NCBI GenBank assembly: GCA_042095835.1
Contig: JBELML010000043.1
Span: 1-40,578 of the forward strand
Reading direction: 5' to 3'
Length of the DNA: 40,578 bases
DNA from: DATFKA01 sp042095835
GTDB taxonomy: Bacteria > Bacteroidota > Bacteroidia > Chitinophagales > Saprospiraceae
Part shown: in pieces, positions 16,967-25,046 of the stretch
How positions within the stretch are numbered: position 1 is the first letter of the stretch
Layout: every line of letters begins with the position of its first letter
Notes under the pieces: generated by a model
Databases searched by the model: none
The model's input: the letters and a program-made list of their open reading frames with translations, nothing else
Told to the model about the DNA's origin: nothing
Translations under genes and position numbers: made by a program

Positions 16967-18487
16967 TTGGAAAAACAAAAAATCAATATCGTCTGGTTTA
17001 AGCGGGACTTTCGGCTGTGGGATCATGCCCCCTTGCGGGCGGCGATGAATACAAGGCTACCTACCTTACTACTTAGTTTTTTCGAGCCAAGTCTTATCTC
17101 CGCTCCGCCCTATGCCGCACGGCACTGGCGCTTTCAATGGGAATGCCTAGAAGATTTGAATCAACGATTATCTACTTTCCAGGCAGGAGTCTATGCTATT
17201 CATAATGAAGTCTTGCCCAGTTTTGAGTTGCTTTTGGAACATTTTCAGGTTGTACATCTATTTTCCCACCAAGAAACTGGTTTGAAGATCACTTTTGATC
17301 GTGATAAAGCGGTTAAGAAATTTTGTATCAAAAAAGGGATCATCTGGCAGGAATTTAGACAAGACGGCGTCATCAGAGGTCTACAGAAGCGATCAGGCTG
17401 GCAAAAAGCTTGGGAGGAGGATATGCGCCAGGAAATCATTCCCTTTTCCGGAGATCGCTTGCATACCATCCAGCTAGAATGGACTTTACTTCAGAAGTTA
17501 ACAAATCTGCTTCCCGCTCCCTTTCAAAACTACCAAGAGGGCTTTCAGCATGGAGGGGCCTCTTATGCTCGGCGCTATTGGAAAGGATTTCTTGAGGAAC
17601 GTTCCCAAAATTATAGTCGACACCTTTCAAAACCAACATTGAGTCGTAAGTCATGCAGTAGGTTATCGCCTTATATTGCTTATGGCTGTATCAGTATAAA
17701 AGAGATTTATCAGACCAGTTTGTATTATGAACAGCAAGCTGGACTACAGCATCAATTCGAGAATTTTGGTAGCCGTGTTTGGTGGCGAAGCCACTATATG
17801 CAAAAGTTAGAATCAGAGTGGCAACTCGAGTTCGAACCGCTTAATCGAGCCCTGCAAGATATCGATAGGCATCAGGATGAACATATCTTTAAGGCTTGGG
17901 CTAGCGGACAAACAGGTATTCCAATGGTCGATGCGAGTATGCGTTGTCTAGAGTCTACGGGTTGGCTCAATTTCAGAATGCGAGCTATGTTGGCAACTTA
18001 TGCAACTTTTGGCTTGTGGTTAGATTGGAGACCGGTTGCTATACGATTAGCTAATGTATTTACTGACTTTGAGCCGGGTATTCATTATGGTCAAATGCAA
18101 ATGCAAGCAGGTCTGACGGGCTACCATACACTCCGAATTTTCAATCCAATTGTACAATCTAAAAATCACGATCCGGAAGGTGTTTTCGTTCGACAATGGG
18201 TACCTGAACTCCGAAATGTACCTGCACCCCAAATTTATGAGCCTTGGAAAATGCCTCGTATGGAGCAGCAATTCTATGCATGCATCATTGGGCAAGACTA
18301 TCCTGCGCCTATACTTCCGTATGATCAAACTGCTAATAAACACAGAGACCGCTATTGGGCTTTTCGGCAAAGGCAACAAGTACGAGACTACTTACCTACA
18401 TTGTGGTCTAAGCATTGTCTGCCCGTTAATATTGTGGAGTATAAGAAAAATATAAAGGTTGAAGCGCAGAACTCAAGCAATCAATAA
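16967..18487 (+). CDS. divergent photolyase/cryptochrome-family flavoprotein (TTG start)
   Basis: Protein of 506 residues. The N-terminal alpha/beta photolyase domain opens with INIVWFKRDFRLWDHAPL; the C-terminal FAD-binding domain contains GASYARRYW, LSPYIAYGCIS, WWRSHYMQKLE and GIPMVDASMRCLESTGWLNFRMR. The segment that in E. coli photolyase reads NNGGWQW is replaced by GIHYGQMQMQ, before the conserved RIFNP, so the Asn facing flavin N5 and the proximal Trp of the electron chain are both changed. It may repair DNA with light or act as a cryptochrome. No in-frame ATG exists upstream, so TTG at 16967 is the likely start. It is embedded between the exonuclease and pdeM genes. Confidence 0.87.
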   Translation: MEKQKINIVWFKRDFRLWDHAPLRAAMNTRLPTLLLSFFEPSLISAPPYAARHWRFQWECLEDLNQRLSTFQAGVYAIHNEVLPSFELLLEHFQVVHLFSHQETGLKITFDRDKAVKKFCIKKGIIWQEFRQDGVIRGLQKRSGWQKAWEEDMRQEIIPFSGDRLHTIQLEWTLLQKLTNLLPAPFQNYQEGFQHGGASYARRYWKGFLEERSQNYSRHLSKPTLSRKSCSRLSPYIAYGCISIKEIYQTSLYYEQQAGLQHQFENFGSRVWWRSHYMQKLESEWQLEFEPLNRALQDIDRHQDEHIFKAWASGQTGIPMVDASMRCLESTGWLNFRMRAMLATYATFGLWLDWRPVAIRLANVFTDFEPGIHYGQMQMQAGLTGYHTLRIFNPIVQSKNHDPEGVFVRQWVPELRNVPAPQIYEPWKMPRMEQQFYACIIGQDYPAPILPYDQTANKHRDRYWAFRQRQQVRDYLPTLWSKHCLPVNIVEYKKNIKVEAQNSSNQ

Positions 18488-18508
18488 GCTACTCCATTAT
18501 AGCTTATT
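18483..18508. terminator. shared hairpin between convergent genes
   Basis: AATAAGCTA (18483-18491) and TAGCTTATT (18500-18508) form a 9-bp stem that covers the stop codons of both convergent genes. T-runs are weak, so a bidirectional terminator is likely but not certain. Confidence 0.5.
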
Positions 18509-19151
18509 ATAATGCAAGCACAGACTTTTCCGTAACACCAAAAACTCGATCTCCTTTTTTAATAGGTATAGCAGCCATACCAGTAAATGCTCCAAAGGCC
18601 GGTAAAATGCCTTTTTGATCATTAAAATAAAAACAGGGCAACCTTAATTTTTGCCTACCTCTCCCTTTCAACCACACGCAAGGGTGGATATGCCCAGAGA
18701 GATTATACCAGCCTTCTGCTATCTCCTCCAAAGGCTCGTGGGTGAGTATAAAAGGTTGAATGGCTAAAACCTCATGATGGATGTGCATTCTAGATTGATC
18801 ATACAGCCCAGTCTCTAAAATATCATGGTTGCCTTTCACCAAGTCAAATTGGATAGCGGGGAACCGCTCCATTAAATCTTCAAATTCTAGCCATTCTTTG
18901 TTGTAGTCGCTATGGAATAAATCTCCTAAAAACACCACTCTTGCTGGCTGGAAGTCTAAGAAAACGCTGATCAGTTTATCATAATTGGAATCACCTACTG
19001 CCTGCGGTACAGGAAAACCCTCCTTTCTAAAATGCCTACTTTTACCAAGATGCAAATCGGCGATCAGGAGTATAGATTGCTCTTCCCAGTACATGACTTT
19101 AAAGGGATGAAGAGAGAAAGTTTGTCCGGCTAATTCGATTCGCATCTGCAT
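18507..19151 (-). CDS. pdeM: ligase-associated metallophosphoesterase PdeM
   Basis: Protein of 214 residues of the calcineurin-like fold. The five metal motifs are in order: ADLHLGKSRHFRKEG, FLGDLFHSD, KGNHD, LTHEP and SGHIHP. The combination of the FRKEG segment after DLHLG and gene neighbourhood identifies the ligase-associated PdeM family, a DNA phosphoesterase/nuclease of the same repair cluster as the ligase and exonuclease nearby. It is separated from them here by the oppositely oriented flavoprotein gene. A TATATTTG box on the minus strand (19160-19167) would start transcription only a few bases before the ATG; an alternative ATG at 19145 would fit that better. Confidence 0.9.
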   Translation of the reverse strand: MQMRIELAGQTFSLHPFKVMYWEEQSILLIADLHLGKSRHFRKEGFPVPQAVGDSNYDKLISVFLDFQPARVVFLGDLFHSDYNKEWLEFEDLMERFPAIQFDLVKGNHDILETGLYDQSRMHIHHEVLAIQPFILTHEPLEEIAEGWYNLSGHIHPCVWLKGRGRQKLRLPCFYFNDQKGILPAFGAFTGMAAIPIKKGDRVFGVTEKSVLAL

Positions 19152-19159
19152 TAGAAAAA

Positions 19160-19167
19160 CAAATATA
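19160..19167 (-). promoter_or_regulatory. candidate -7 box of pdeM
   Basis: The complement reads TATATTTG, a full match to TAnnTTTG. No good -33 element is seen at the usual distance, and the leader would be very short. Confidence 0.35.
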
Positions 19168-19213
19168 AGACCTATATTACAAGCCCATTCCTAATTGTCC
19201 AAAAAAGCAGAAA

Positions 19214-19897
19214 ATGAAAATCACCTTTCTCGGTCATGCCACCTTATTGATAGAGGTATCTGGCAAAACTATCATTGTAGATCCGTTTATTTCTGGAAAC
19301 AGTGCCGCTCCTGCAATGGATTTTGCTGCGCTGAAGGTAGACTATATCCTCTTGACCCACGGTCATCAAGATCATGTACTCGACGTAGAAAAAGTAGCCG
19401 AGCACAATCCTGATGCGCTCTTGGTTTCTAATTTTGAGATCACCACCTACTATGGTGCTAAAGGGATCAAAGGTCATCCGCTGAATCATGGCGGCAAAAT
19501 GAAATTTGACTTCGGCACCTTAAAATATGTGAATGCCATCCACTCTAGCGTACTTCCCGACGGCACCTATGGAGGCAATCCCGGAGGTTTCGTTTTATCG
19601 AGTACAGAAGGCTGTATTTATATCGCAGGAGATACTGCTTTGACTTTAGATATGAAACTCCTACCAGTTACCTGTCCGCCCTTAGACTTGGCCATCTTGC
19701 CAATCGGAGACAATTTCACCATGGGCTATGAAGATGCCGCGCTGGCCAGTGATTTTGTACAATGCAACAAAGTAATGGGATGCCATTTTGATACTTTCCC
19801 TCCTATTCAAATTGATCAAGCAGCGGCCCAACAATACTTTGCTGATAAAGGAAAAACCTTGACCTTATTGGATATTGGGCAATCTATAGATATCTGA
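19214..19897 (+). CDS. UPF0173-type metal-dependent hydrolase
   Basis: Protein of 227 residues, a compact metallo-beta-lactamase fold. The HxHxDH motif appears as LTHGHQDHV, with later ligands in YIAGDTALTLDM and GCHFDTFPP. The physiological substrate of this family is not established. The next gene starts inside its stop codon (TGATG at 19895-19899), so the two are translationally coupled. It is divergent from pdeM across 62 bases. Confidence 0.9.
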   Translation: MKITFLGHATLLIEVSGKTIIVDPFISGNSAAPAMDFAALKVDYILLTHGHQDHVLDVEKVAEHNPDALLVSNFEITTYYGAKGIKGHPLNHGGKMKFDFGTLKYVNAIHSSVLPDGTYGGNPGGFVLSSTEGCIYIAGDTALTLDMKLLPVTCPPLDLAILPIGDNFTMGYEDAALASDFVQCNKVMGCHFDTFPPIQIDQAAAQQYFADKGKTLTLLDIGQSIDI

Positions 19898-20346
19898 TGC
19901 GCTACGCCCATACCAATATTATCACCGAGGACTGGAAGTCGCTAGCCGACTTCTATATCAACACCTTTGAGTGTAAGCTTCAGCCGCCAGTCAGAGATCA
20001 GTCAGGAGCTTGGCTTAGTCAGGGGACTGGAGTACCCGATGCTCACTTGCAGGGTGTTCATTTATTGCTTCCTGGACATGGTTCTGAGGGGCCTACCTTA
20101 GAGATATATACTTATAATAATGTCATCGCTCAAGAGGAGGTAGCTCCCAACCAGAGAGGACTAGGTCATTTGGCTTTTGAAGTCGAGGATGTAGCCTCCA
20201 TTTTAGAAAAAGTTATTGCTAATGGAGGTGCTCAAAATGGTAAAGTCACCTCTAGATCTGTGCCGGGTGTGGGTATTATCACTTTTGTTTACGCCAGAGA
20301 TCCAGATGGCAACCTCATTGAGCTACAGCATTGGGACAAAGCATAA
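19897..20346 (+). CDS. VOC-family (glyoxalase-like) protein
   Basis: Protein of 149 residues with the two beta-alpha-beta-beta-beta units of the vicinal oxygen chelate fold: the first half begins with AHTNIITEDWKSLADFYI, and the second contains LGHLAFEVEDV and ends DPDGNLIELQHW. A His and a Glu in these segments are likely metal ligands. It could be a lyase, isomerase or dioxygenase; the substrate cannot be told. It is coupled to the upstream UPF0173 gene by a one-base overlap. Confidence 0.88.
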   Translation: MRYAHTNIITEDWKSLADFYINTFECKLQPPVRDQSGAWLSQGTGVPDAHLQGVHLLLPGHGSEGPTLEIYTYNNVIAQEEVAPNQRGLGHLAFEVEDVASILEKVIANGGAQNGKVTSRSVPGVGIITFVYARDPDGNLIELQHWDKA

Positions 20347-20382
20347 GCGCTAGATTAAAGGAGTGGAATATGGTAAAAACTC

Positions 20383-20808
20383 TTATAACTTTTCCATTTT
20401 AAGGGTCAATACACGTAATGGATTGCTAGTATCTCCGGATTGGGGAGCCAGTATTAAGGTATCGGTCGATAGGTGATCAATGATTGAAACCTGAGGGGTT
20501 TCCTCTAAAAGTAGCATCAATTCTGTTTCTTTTTTCTGCAACTTCCAGGTCCCTTCTACTTCTAAGTCGGGCATTTCGAAACGCACTTTATCTTTTTCCA
20601 TAAAAGTAATCGAGGCTTCCTGTAGACCAATCATGATGCTACGCATATAGTTAAGTTCAGAGGCGGTAGCCCCTCGCTCTTCCATCTCAGTGAGCGTTGC
20701 CTCCATATCATACTTCCAAGATTGCATCAAAAGCTGTTCTGTTTCACTTGGTACACAAGCAGCACATAATAAAATGAGTAGTAGTAGTAGTAGTAGAAGG
20801 TATCGCAT
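20383..20808 (-). CDS. small lipoprotein with lipocalin-like domain
   Basis: Protein of 141 residues. The frame is open to 20946, but the ATG at 20808 gives a proper signal peptide (MRYLLLLLLLLILLCAAC) with a lipobox-like end. The mature part has SWKYDME near the start and then EGTWKLQKKETELMLLL, the pattern of the lipocalin-like domains of Bacteroidota lipoproteins; the assignment is tentative. Six of its leucines are encoded by a perfect CTA repeat. It is convergent with the VOC gene. Confidence 0.65.
   Translation of the reverse strand: MRYLLLLLLLLILLCAACVPSETEQLLMQSWKYDMEATLTEMEERGATASELNYMRSIMIGLQEASITFMEKDKVRFEMPDLEVEGTWKLQKKETELMLLLEETPQVSIIDHLSTDTLILAPQSGDTSNPLRVLTLKMEKL
20777..20797. 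repeat. trinucleotide microsatellite in a signal peptide
   Basis: Six perfect TAG units (20779-20796), CTA on the coding strand, encode part of the poly-leucine core. Slippage would change the hydrophobic length without a frameshift. Confidence 0.85.
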
Positions 20809-20868
20809 CGAGGATTGGTATTTCTTTAATCTACGGAAAAGATTCGGTTGAGGTTTCCTATTGGCCAG

Positions 20869-20884
20869 AGAAGTCGCGACTTCT
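20869..20884. promoter_or_regulatory. 16-bp perfect palindrome upstream of the lipoprotein gene
   Basis: AGAAGTCGCGACTTCT is a perfect dyad centred about 68 bases before the ATG at 20808. It could be an operator. The binding protein is unknown. Confidence 0.4.
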
Positions 20885-20901
20885 TTTACTAGCTTCTGAT
20901 T

Positions 20902-20940
20902 AAAAAAGCGATAACTACCCATTATTTTTGGAGGGTAGTT
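20902..20940 (-). terminator. terminator of the DUF5655 gene
   Basis: On the minus strand AACTACCC (20940-20933) and GGGTAGTT (20920-20913) form a stem, followed after a few bases by a run of six T (20907-20902). Confidence 0.7.
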
Positions 20941-20951
20941 TGGCACCTAGT

Positions 20952-21356
20952 TTACTTCATGGAAAAAGTATGCCCTTTTTTCAAGAGTTGGAATACCTCT
21001 TCTGTCAATTGATATTCATTGTTGACTCGAATATGGTGAGCAAATTTTTTGCCCCACATTTGGACTTTTTTAATCTGCTCATTTTCAATACGCTCTCCAT
21101 AATAAAACTTTAAATCTAGTTCTTTAGACATAGGGCGCACTATCAACCAAGCTTTCTGACTGGAAAAAACAATCGCTTTTTTGGCTGCTCCTACACCGCA
21201 TGGTTCCCAATCAATCACTTCCACTAGCAATTTATCGAATGCTAACAATAGCTCTGGCGGTTTCCCTTTGAATAAGTCATCTATATCTACCACATTACAG
21301 TAATGCGATTGGTTGGTTGATTTAAATACACGTTCACAGCGAGGGCATGTCCACAT
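20952..21356 (-). CDS. DUF5655 protein with N-terminal zinc-binding motif
   Basis: Protein of 134 residues. The start MWTCPRCERVFKSTNQSHYC has Cys-x2-Cys and a His/Cys pair, fitting a small zinc site; the rest matches the DUF5655 pattern with VIDWEPCGVGAAKKAIVF and FAHHIRV. Function is unknown. It is monocistronic, with its own terminator and a terminator of the upstream porin gene before it. Confidence 0.75.
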   Translation of the reverse strand: MWTCPRCERVFKSTNQSHYCNVVDIDDLFKGKPPELLLAFDKLLVEVIDWEPCGVGAAKKAIVFSSQKAWLIVRPMSKELDLKFYYGERIENEQIKKVQMWGKKFAHHIRVNNEYQLTEEVFQLLKKGHTFSMK

Positions 21357-21438
21357 AGGATGTAGATTTTGTGTTTCTCTATCTTAAAAATAGAATAGCG
21401 TTCATTTTCAGGGCAACTTAGATTTGAAAGTTCTTTGG

Positions 21439-21492
21439 TTGTATGAAAAATGCAGAAGGTTCCACTGGAAATCTTCTGCATTTTTCATACAA
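21439..21492. terminator. bidirectional terminator after the FadL-like gene
   Basis: A perfect 20-bp inverted repeat (21439-21458 and 21473-21492) has the core GCAGAAG/CTTCTGC flanked by A-runs and T-runs in symmetric positions, so it can end transcription from either side. It serves the minus-strand gene ending at 21511. Confidence 0.85.
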
Positions 21493-21510
21493 AGAAATCT
21501 CCGCCTTTCT

Positions 21511-22983
21511 CTAAAACTTCGCTCCAAAAGTTAATAAGAAGCGGCTGAGTCCTGAGTCTACACTCACCTCTTGCAACACAGCATTTTGAGTATCATAAGG
21601 AAAGAAAAGCGACTCGTCAGTAGAATAGCGATAGCCTACATCAAAAAAGTAGGTTTCGGCACGGTAGCCTAGTCCTGCACTGAGGGTGGTGCGTCGAGTA
21701 TCATCTCCTACAAAAGCGGAAGGAAAAGTACCAATACCTCCTCTAATCCTAAATTGGTTATAGACAAACTCTCCACCCAAACGCAAGTTGACCACATTGT
21801 CTAAGAAGTCACTAATATCGGCATTGACAGCATCTTCATCTTCCTGAAAACCTTCAAAACCAAATTTGCTGCCGCCGTGATTCACCATCTCTACCTCTGC
21901 TGTCACAAAACCATTACGACCAAGTATCACACCTGCGCCTCCAAAAAAGCGCCAAGGGCTACGATAGTCATATTCAAACAAGCCTGTGCTCATAGCTTCG
22001 CCTCCAATAAAATCTCCAGACTCGTCTGCATCTGCAAAGTAGTTATTCACTAAACTGGTTTCGAACTCATCTTCTAGTGTATAAGCGCTTGGGGTATGTA
22101 TTGCTCCACCAATCCTAAAGGTCTGATTGACTCGATAGATCAAGCCTAACTTAGCATTGATACCTCCGCCTGTAGTGGTATAGCCATCGGAGTATTCCAG
22201 GCTCTCAAAGAAGGGAACATTACCACCAAAAGGTGATTTTTCATCGGTTTCGGTGTACACACTTTCGTATTCATAAGTGATAATGGGTACTCCAATAGAA
22301 AGTCCAATCATCAAGCGCTCGTTATAATTTGCCGCAAAGGCGAAACTCAATTCCGTGATAGAGCCTCTTTCGGTTACAGTTTGCCCCTTTTCTAATAACT
22401 GTCCTTCGCTACCCTCGTAGTCGATTTCATAATCATTGGGATCGTCATCGATATCATAAACCGCTCCGGCATCAAAAGCGAGTCCTGCTTCAAAATTGTC
22501 GATTCCCACTGAATTGGCCAATTCTTGCCAGCGCTGTGCAATGGAGCCGTTGGTAGCGCCACTATAGGTAAATCGTCGATTGAAGTTCGCAACATTATTC
22601 AAGGTGATCGCCATATTGAGTGTACTCCATCCTCGTGCTGGTGGCTCAGAGGTCATCACTACACCTATATTATGGCAGTTGAAAGTAGATCGATTATCAC
22701 GGGTATTATTACCCACTGCTGTCAATTGAGCATCCTCTCCTGATAAAAAGACAGAGGGTGTAACCGTAAATTCTGATTTTCTATATAAGGCTATCCCCGC
22801 AGGGTTGGTCCCTGTGACAGAGAGGTCGGCACCTAATGGACCTAAAGCTCCACCTACGCCCATAAAGCGAGCGGTACCGCTAGGATCAAGTGCTGAAAAC
22901 CGAAGGGCATCATTAAAGGTTTGCCCAGATACTAATGCTGTGGTACCTACTAGTATAAATAACAAAAAAGTCTTTCTCAACAT
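21511..22983 (-). CDS. FadL/OMPP1-type outer-membrane transport protein
   Basis: Protein of 490 residues with a signal peptide (1-20, ending VSG) and the family start FSALDPSGTARFMGVGGALGPLGADLSVTGTNPAGIA, in which the NPAG motif is diagnostic. The remainder is a beta-barrel with repeated aromatic strands and ends SRFLLTFGAKF, a typical outer-membrane C-terminus. Members carry hydrophobic compounds across the outer membrane; the substrate is unknown. A dyad overlapping a near-consensus -7 box lies 34-55 bases upstream of the start. Confidence 0.88.
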   Translation of the reverse strand: MLRKTFLLFILVGTTALVSGQTFNDALRFSALDPSGTARFMGVGGALGPLGADLSVTGTNPAGIALYRKSEFTVTPSVFLSGEDAQLTAVGNNTRDNRSTFNCHNIGVVMTSEPPARGWSTLNMAITLNNVANFNRRFTYSGATNGSIAQRWQELANSVGIDNFEAGLAFDAGAVYDIDDDPNDYEIDYEGSEGQLLEKGQTVTERGSITELSFAFAANYNERLMIGLSIGVPIITYEYESVYTETDEKSPFGGNVPFFESLEYSDGYTTTGGGINAKLGLIYRVNQTFRIGGAIHTPSAYTLEDEFETSLVNNYFADADESGDFIGGEAMSTGLFEYDYRSPWRFFGGAGVILGRNGFVTAEVEMVNHGGSKFGFEGFQEDEDAVNADISDFLDNVVNLRLGGEFVYNQFRIRGGIGTFPSAFVGDDTRRTTLSAGLGYRAETYFFDVGYRYSTDESLFFPYDTQNAVLQEVSVDSGLSRFLLTFGAKF

Positions 22984-23016
22984 CTAGGATAATTTAGTTT
23001 TAATATATTCATAGCT

Positions 23017-23038
23017 TAAATATAGGGTATCCCCTATA
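23017..23038 (-). promoter_or_regulatory. candidate promoter with overlapping dyad for the FadL-like gene
   Basis: The dyad TATAGGG/CCCTATA (23021-23027 and 23032-23038) overlaps TATATTTA on the minus strand (23024-23017), one base off TAnnTTTG. A regulator bound there would block the promoter (inference). Confidence 0.35.
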
Positions 23039-23069
23039 AAAAATGGGTGGAAAAAATTCCCCACCCATT
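23036..23069 (-). terminator. terminator of the RS-tail protein gene
   Basis: AATGGGTGG (23042-23050) and CCACCCATT (23061-23069) form a 9-bp stem that on the minus strand runs directly into ATTTTTTAT. Confidence 0.8.
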
Positions 23070-23135
23070 CTTCTCAACTATCTTTTACAAGTACCTTAAA
23101 GATAGCTCGTATTTTATTATTTCTATACGTTCTAA

Positions 23136-24548
23136 TTAGTTTCTTTTACTTGAAGAAGAACGAGAGCTTGAACTACGGCTACTAGAGCTTCTGCTTGAAG
23201 AACTTCTACTCGGGCTTACGCTGCGACTTCTAGAAGAACTCGGTGAAACAGAACGTGAACTTCTACTACTAGAGCTTCTACTTGGAGTAAATCTTGATGA
23301 AGAAGAACTTCTGCTAGGTCTCGCGCTACTTCTGCTAGAACTACGACTAGGAGAGAAAGAGCGTGAAGGGCTAGAACTTCTGCTAGGTGCAGTTCTACTT
23401 CTACTACCATTGTAAGAACGGCTTGGTGTTGCTGAGCTTCTAGAGCGACTAGAACTTGGGCTTACCGAGCGAGAACCTGAGCGTGATGGTGTCGTTCTAC
23501 GGATAGAATTCAAATCACGACTCGGGGTAGCACTGCGAGTAGAAGGTGAAGTACGTGAAGTATTTGATCTTCTGCTTGAGCTATTGATACCACTGCTAGA
23601 TCTGCTGTTTCTACTATCACTTGAACTAACACGACCACTAGCATTACGGCCAGCACTTCTACTCAAACCATCACTCGTACGAGCAGTTCTTGAAGTAGAG
23701 TTTGGTCTTCCTAGTGTACTTTGGTTGTCGCGTACTCTTCCTGGAGCAGTTGCTACCGAACGGCTACCACTACGAGGTCCAGAGATACCACCTCCAGAGC
23801 GTGGTCCGTAAGAGTTATTGTTGACTACACCGCCACCGCGTGTGTTGTTCAAGTTGACATTATTGTTGTAGGCAAAGTTGTTGCCCCAAGTTGGTGGGCA
23901 GTAGTACGCTCCACCGAATCCACCGCCGAAGCCGCCGCCAAATCCAGTGTTCCAGCCACCAAAACCGCCACCGAAGCCACGGTTCCATCCCAAACCACGA
24001 TTGAATCTATTGAAGCCATTATTAGCCCAACCCCAAGAAGGTCTACCAAATCCAACATTCACATTGAATCCAGGGCGGAAGAATGGATCACGGAAAGCAC
24101 CTACAGAATAAGGATCATAAAGTCCGAATCTTCTAGAGTAGCGGTATGGATTCCAAACTCTACCCCTTGTCCAGTTGCGATAAGCGAAGTCATCGTAGAT
24201 CAATACGGTGTTACCAGCTAATACAGGGTTGTAATAGTAGGCATCTGTAAAAATAGGATCGTAATAACCGAAGCCATTTACTGGACGGTGAAATCTACGA
24301 ATACGAGAGGTATAGTAGAAATCATAGTCATTATAATAATCATACTCGTCATTATCGTACGAATAGTCTTCCTCATACTGGTAATCATCTAAATCATCAA
24401 ACTCCTCAGCGGCATAAGACTGATTTTGATTCTGATTACGATCTGACTGGGGGTTGTAGTACAGATCGTCGTAAGTCTGAGCGAGAGCGCTAGTGCCAGC
24501 GAAGGAGCTGATCAGAAGCGCAAGCATAAAAATTCTTCTCACTTTCAT
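23136..24548 (-). CDS. exported low-complexity protein with a long Ser-Arg (RS) tail
   Basis: Protein of 470 residues, family not recognised. A signal peptide (1-23, ending ALAQ) is followed by an acidic, Tyr/Asp-rich block (about 24-80), a Tyr/Arg/Phe-rich central part, a Gly-Phe-rich block near 180-215 (GFGGGFGGWNTGFGGGFG), and from about residue 250 a basic tail of Ser-Arg repeats such as SPSRSSSSRSSSSRSSSS, ending SKRN. The tail resembles eukaryotic RS domains in composition, not by homology. An acidic N-part with a basic tail suggests self-association in the envelope or matrix. The repetitive coding sequence invites length change. It is monocistronic. Confidence 0.8.
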   Translation of the reverse strand: MKVRRIFMLALLISSFAGTSALAQTYDDLYYNPQSDRNQNQNQSYAAEEFDDLDDYQYEEDYSYDNDEYDYYNDYDFYYTSRIRRFHRPVNGFGYYDPIFTDAYYYNPVLAGNTVLIYDDFAYRNWTRGRVWNPYRYSRRFGLYDPYSVGAFRDPFFRPGFNVNVGFGRPSWGWANNGFNRFNRGLGWNRGFGGGFGGWNTGFGGGFGGGFGGAYYCPPTWGNNFAYNNNVNLNNTRGGGVVNNNSYGPRSGGGISGPRSGSRSVATAPGRVRDNQSTLGRPNSTSRTARTSDGLSRSAGRNASGRVSSSDSRNSRSSSGINSSSRRSNTSRTSPSTRSATPSRDLNSIRRTTPSRSGSRSVSPSSSRSRSSATPSRSYNGSRSRTAPSRSSSPSRSFSPSRSSSRSSARPSRSSSSSRFTPSRSSSSRSSRSVSPSSSRSRSVSPSRSSSSRSSSSRSSSSRSSSSKRN

Positions 24549-25046
24549 ATTGTAATAGTTTAATTTAATTTTCTATTTGGTTTAGCTTAGTAAGTATTGA
24601 AAACAGATTCCGGTTTTGGCGGCATCTTTTGGTTCAACGGTTACTTAAAAGTCCAATGCGGTTCATGTACATTTCAAAGTGTATATCGATACATTTTTTT
24701 GATTTGTAATAAATCTTTATTGGTCCTTCATTTCCTACAACACCGAAATTATTACTTTTGTGCCAGAAATACTGTTAAATCGGTGATAAATCGCATGGTT
24801 TGGTAAGTTAAAGTGCAGTACAGATTCTCTTAACACTTCTAAACATTCTGTTAAGAAAGTCTTAATTCTCTTAAAATTTTAACACACTAGACGTTAACAC
24901 GCTTGAAAGTACCATTTTTAGGGCAATTTTTCAAGTAAAGATAGAGTTTGGGCTTTTTCGCCTTTTTTACAAATTTTATCTTGGCTTGCCGAACGATTTT
25001 ATCCAATTATTGGTATTTCCAGAAACAAACTCAATAAATAACACAG
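24549..25046. other. 498-base intergenic region before proS
   Basis: No credible gene is present. It must hold the promoters of the RS-tail gene (minus) and proS (plus). A promoter candidate lies at 24731-24760, and an inverted repeat CTTAACA/TGTTAAG (24829-24835, 24849-24855) sits inside a stretch with several TTAA-containing motifs (24829-24900). No T-box or known riboswitch is apparent. Confidence 0.6.
24731..24760 (+). promoter_or_regulatory. candidate proS promoter
   Basis: TTTC (24731-24734), 18 bases, then TACTTTTG (24753-24760), the same -7 octamer as at cysQ. It would give proS a leader of about 280 bases, containing the CTTAACA/TGTTAAG hairpin. Confidence 0.5.

Noticed and set aside
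20809..20946. N-terminal extension of the lipoprotein gene to 20946
   Set aside because: It would bury the signal peptide and run through the DUF5655 terminator.
23584..24221. Open frames on the plus strand opposite the RS-tail gene (up to 166 codons)
   Set aside because: They arise from the repetitive Ser/Arg and Gly codons read backwards; translations lack domain character and the minus-strand gene has a signal peptide and a terminator.
24549..25046. T-box or known riboswitch before proS
   Set aside because: No T-box sequence or specifier-loop architecture was found, and only a short hairpin is supported.
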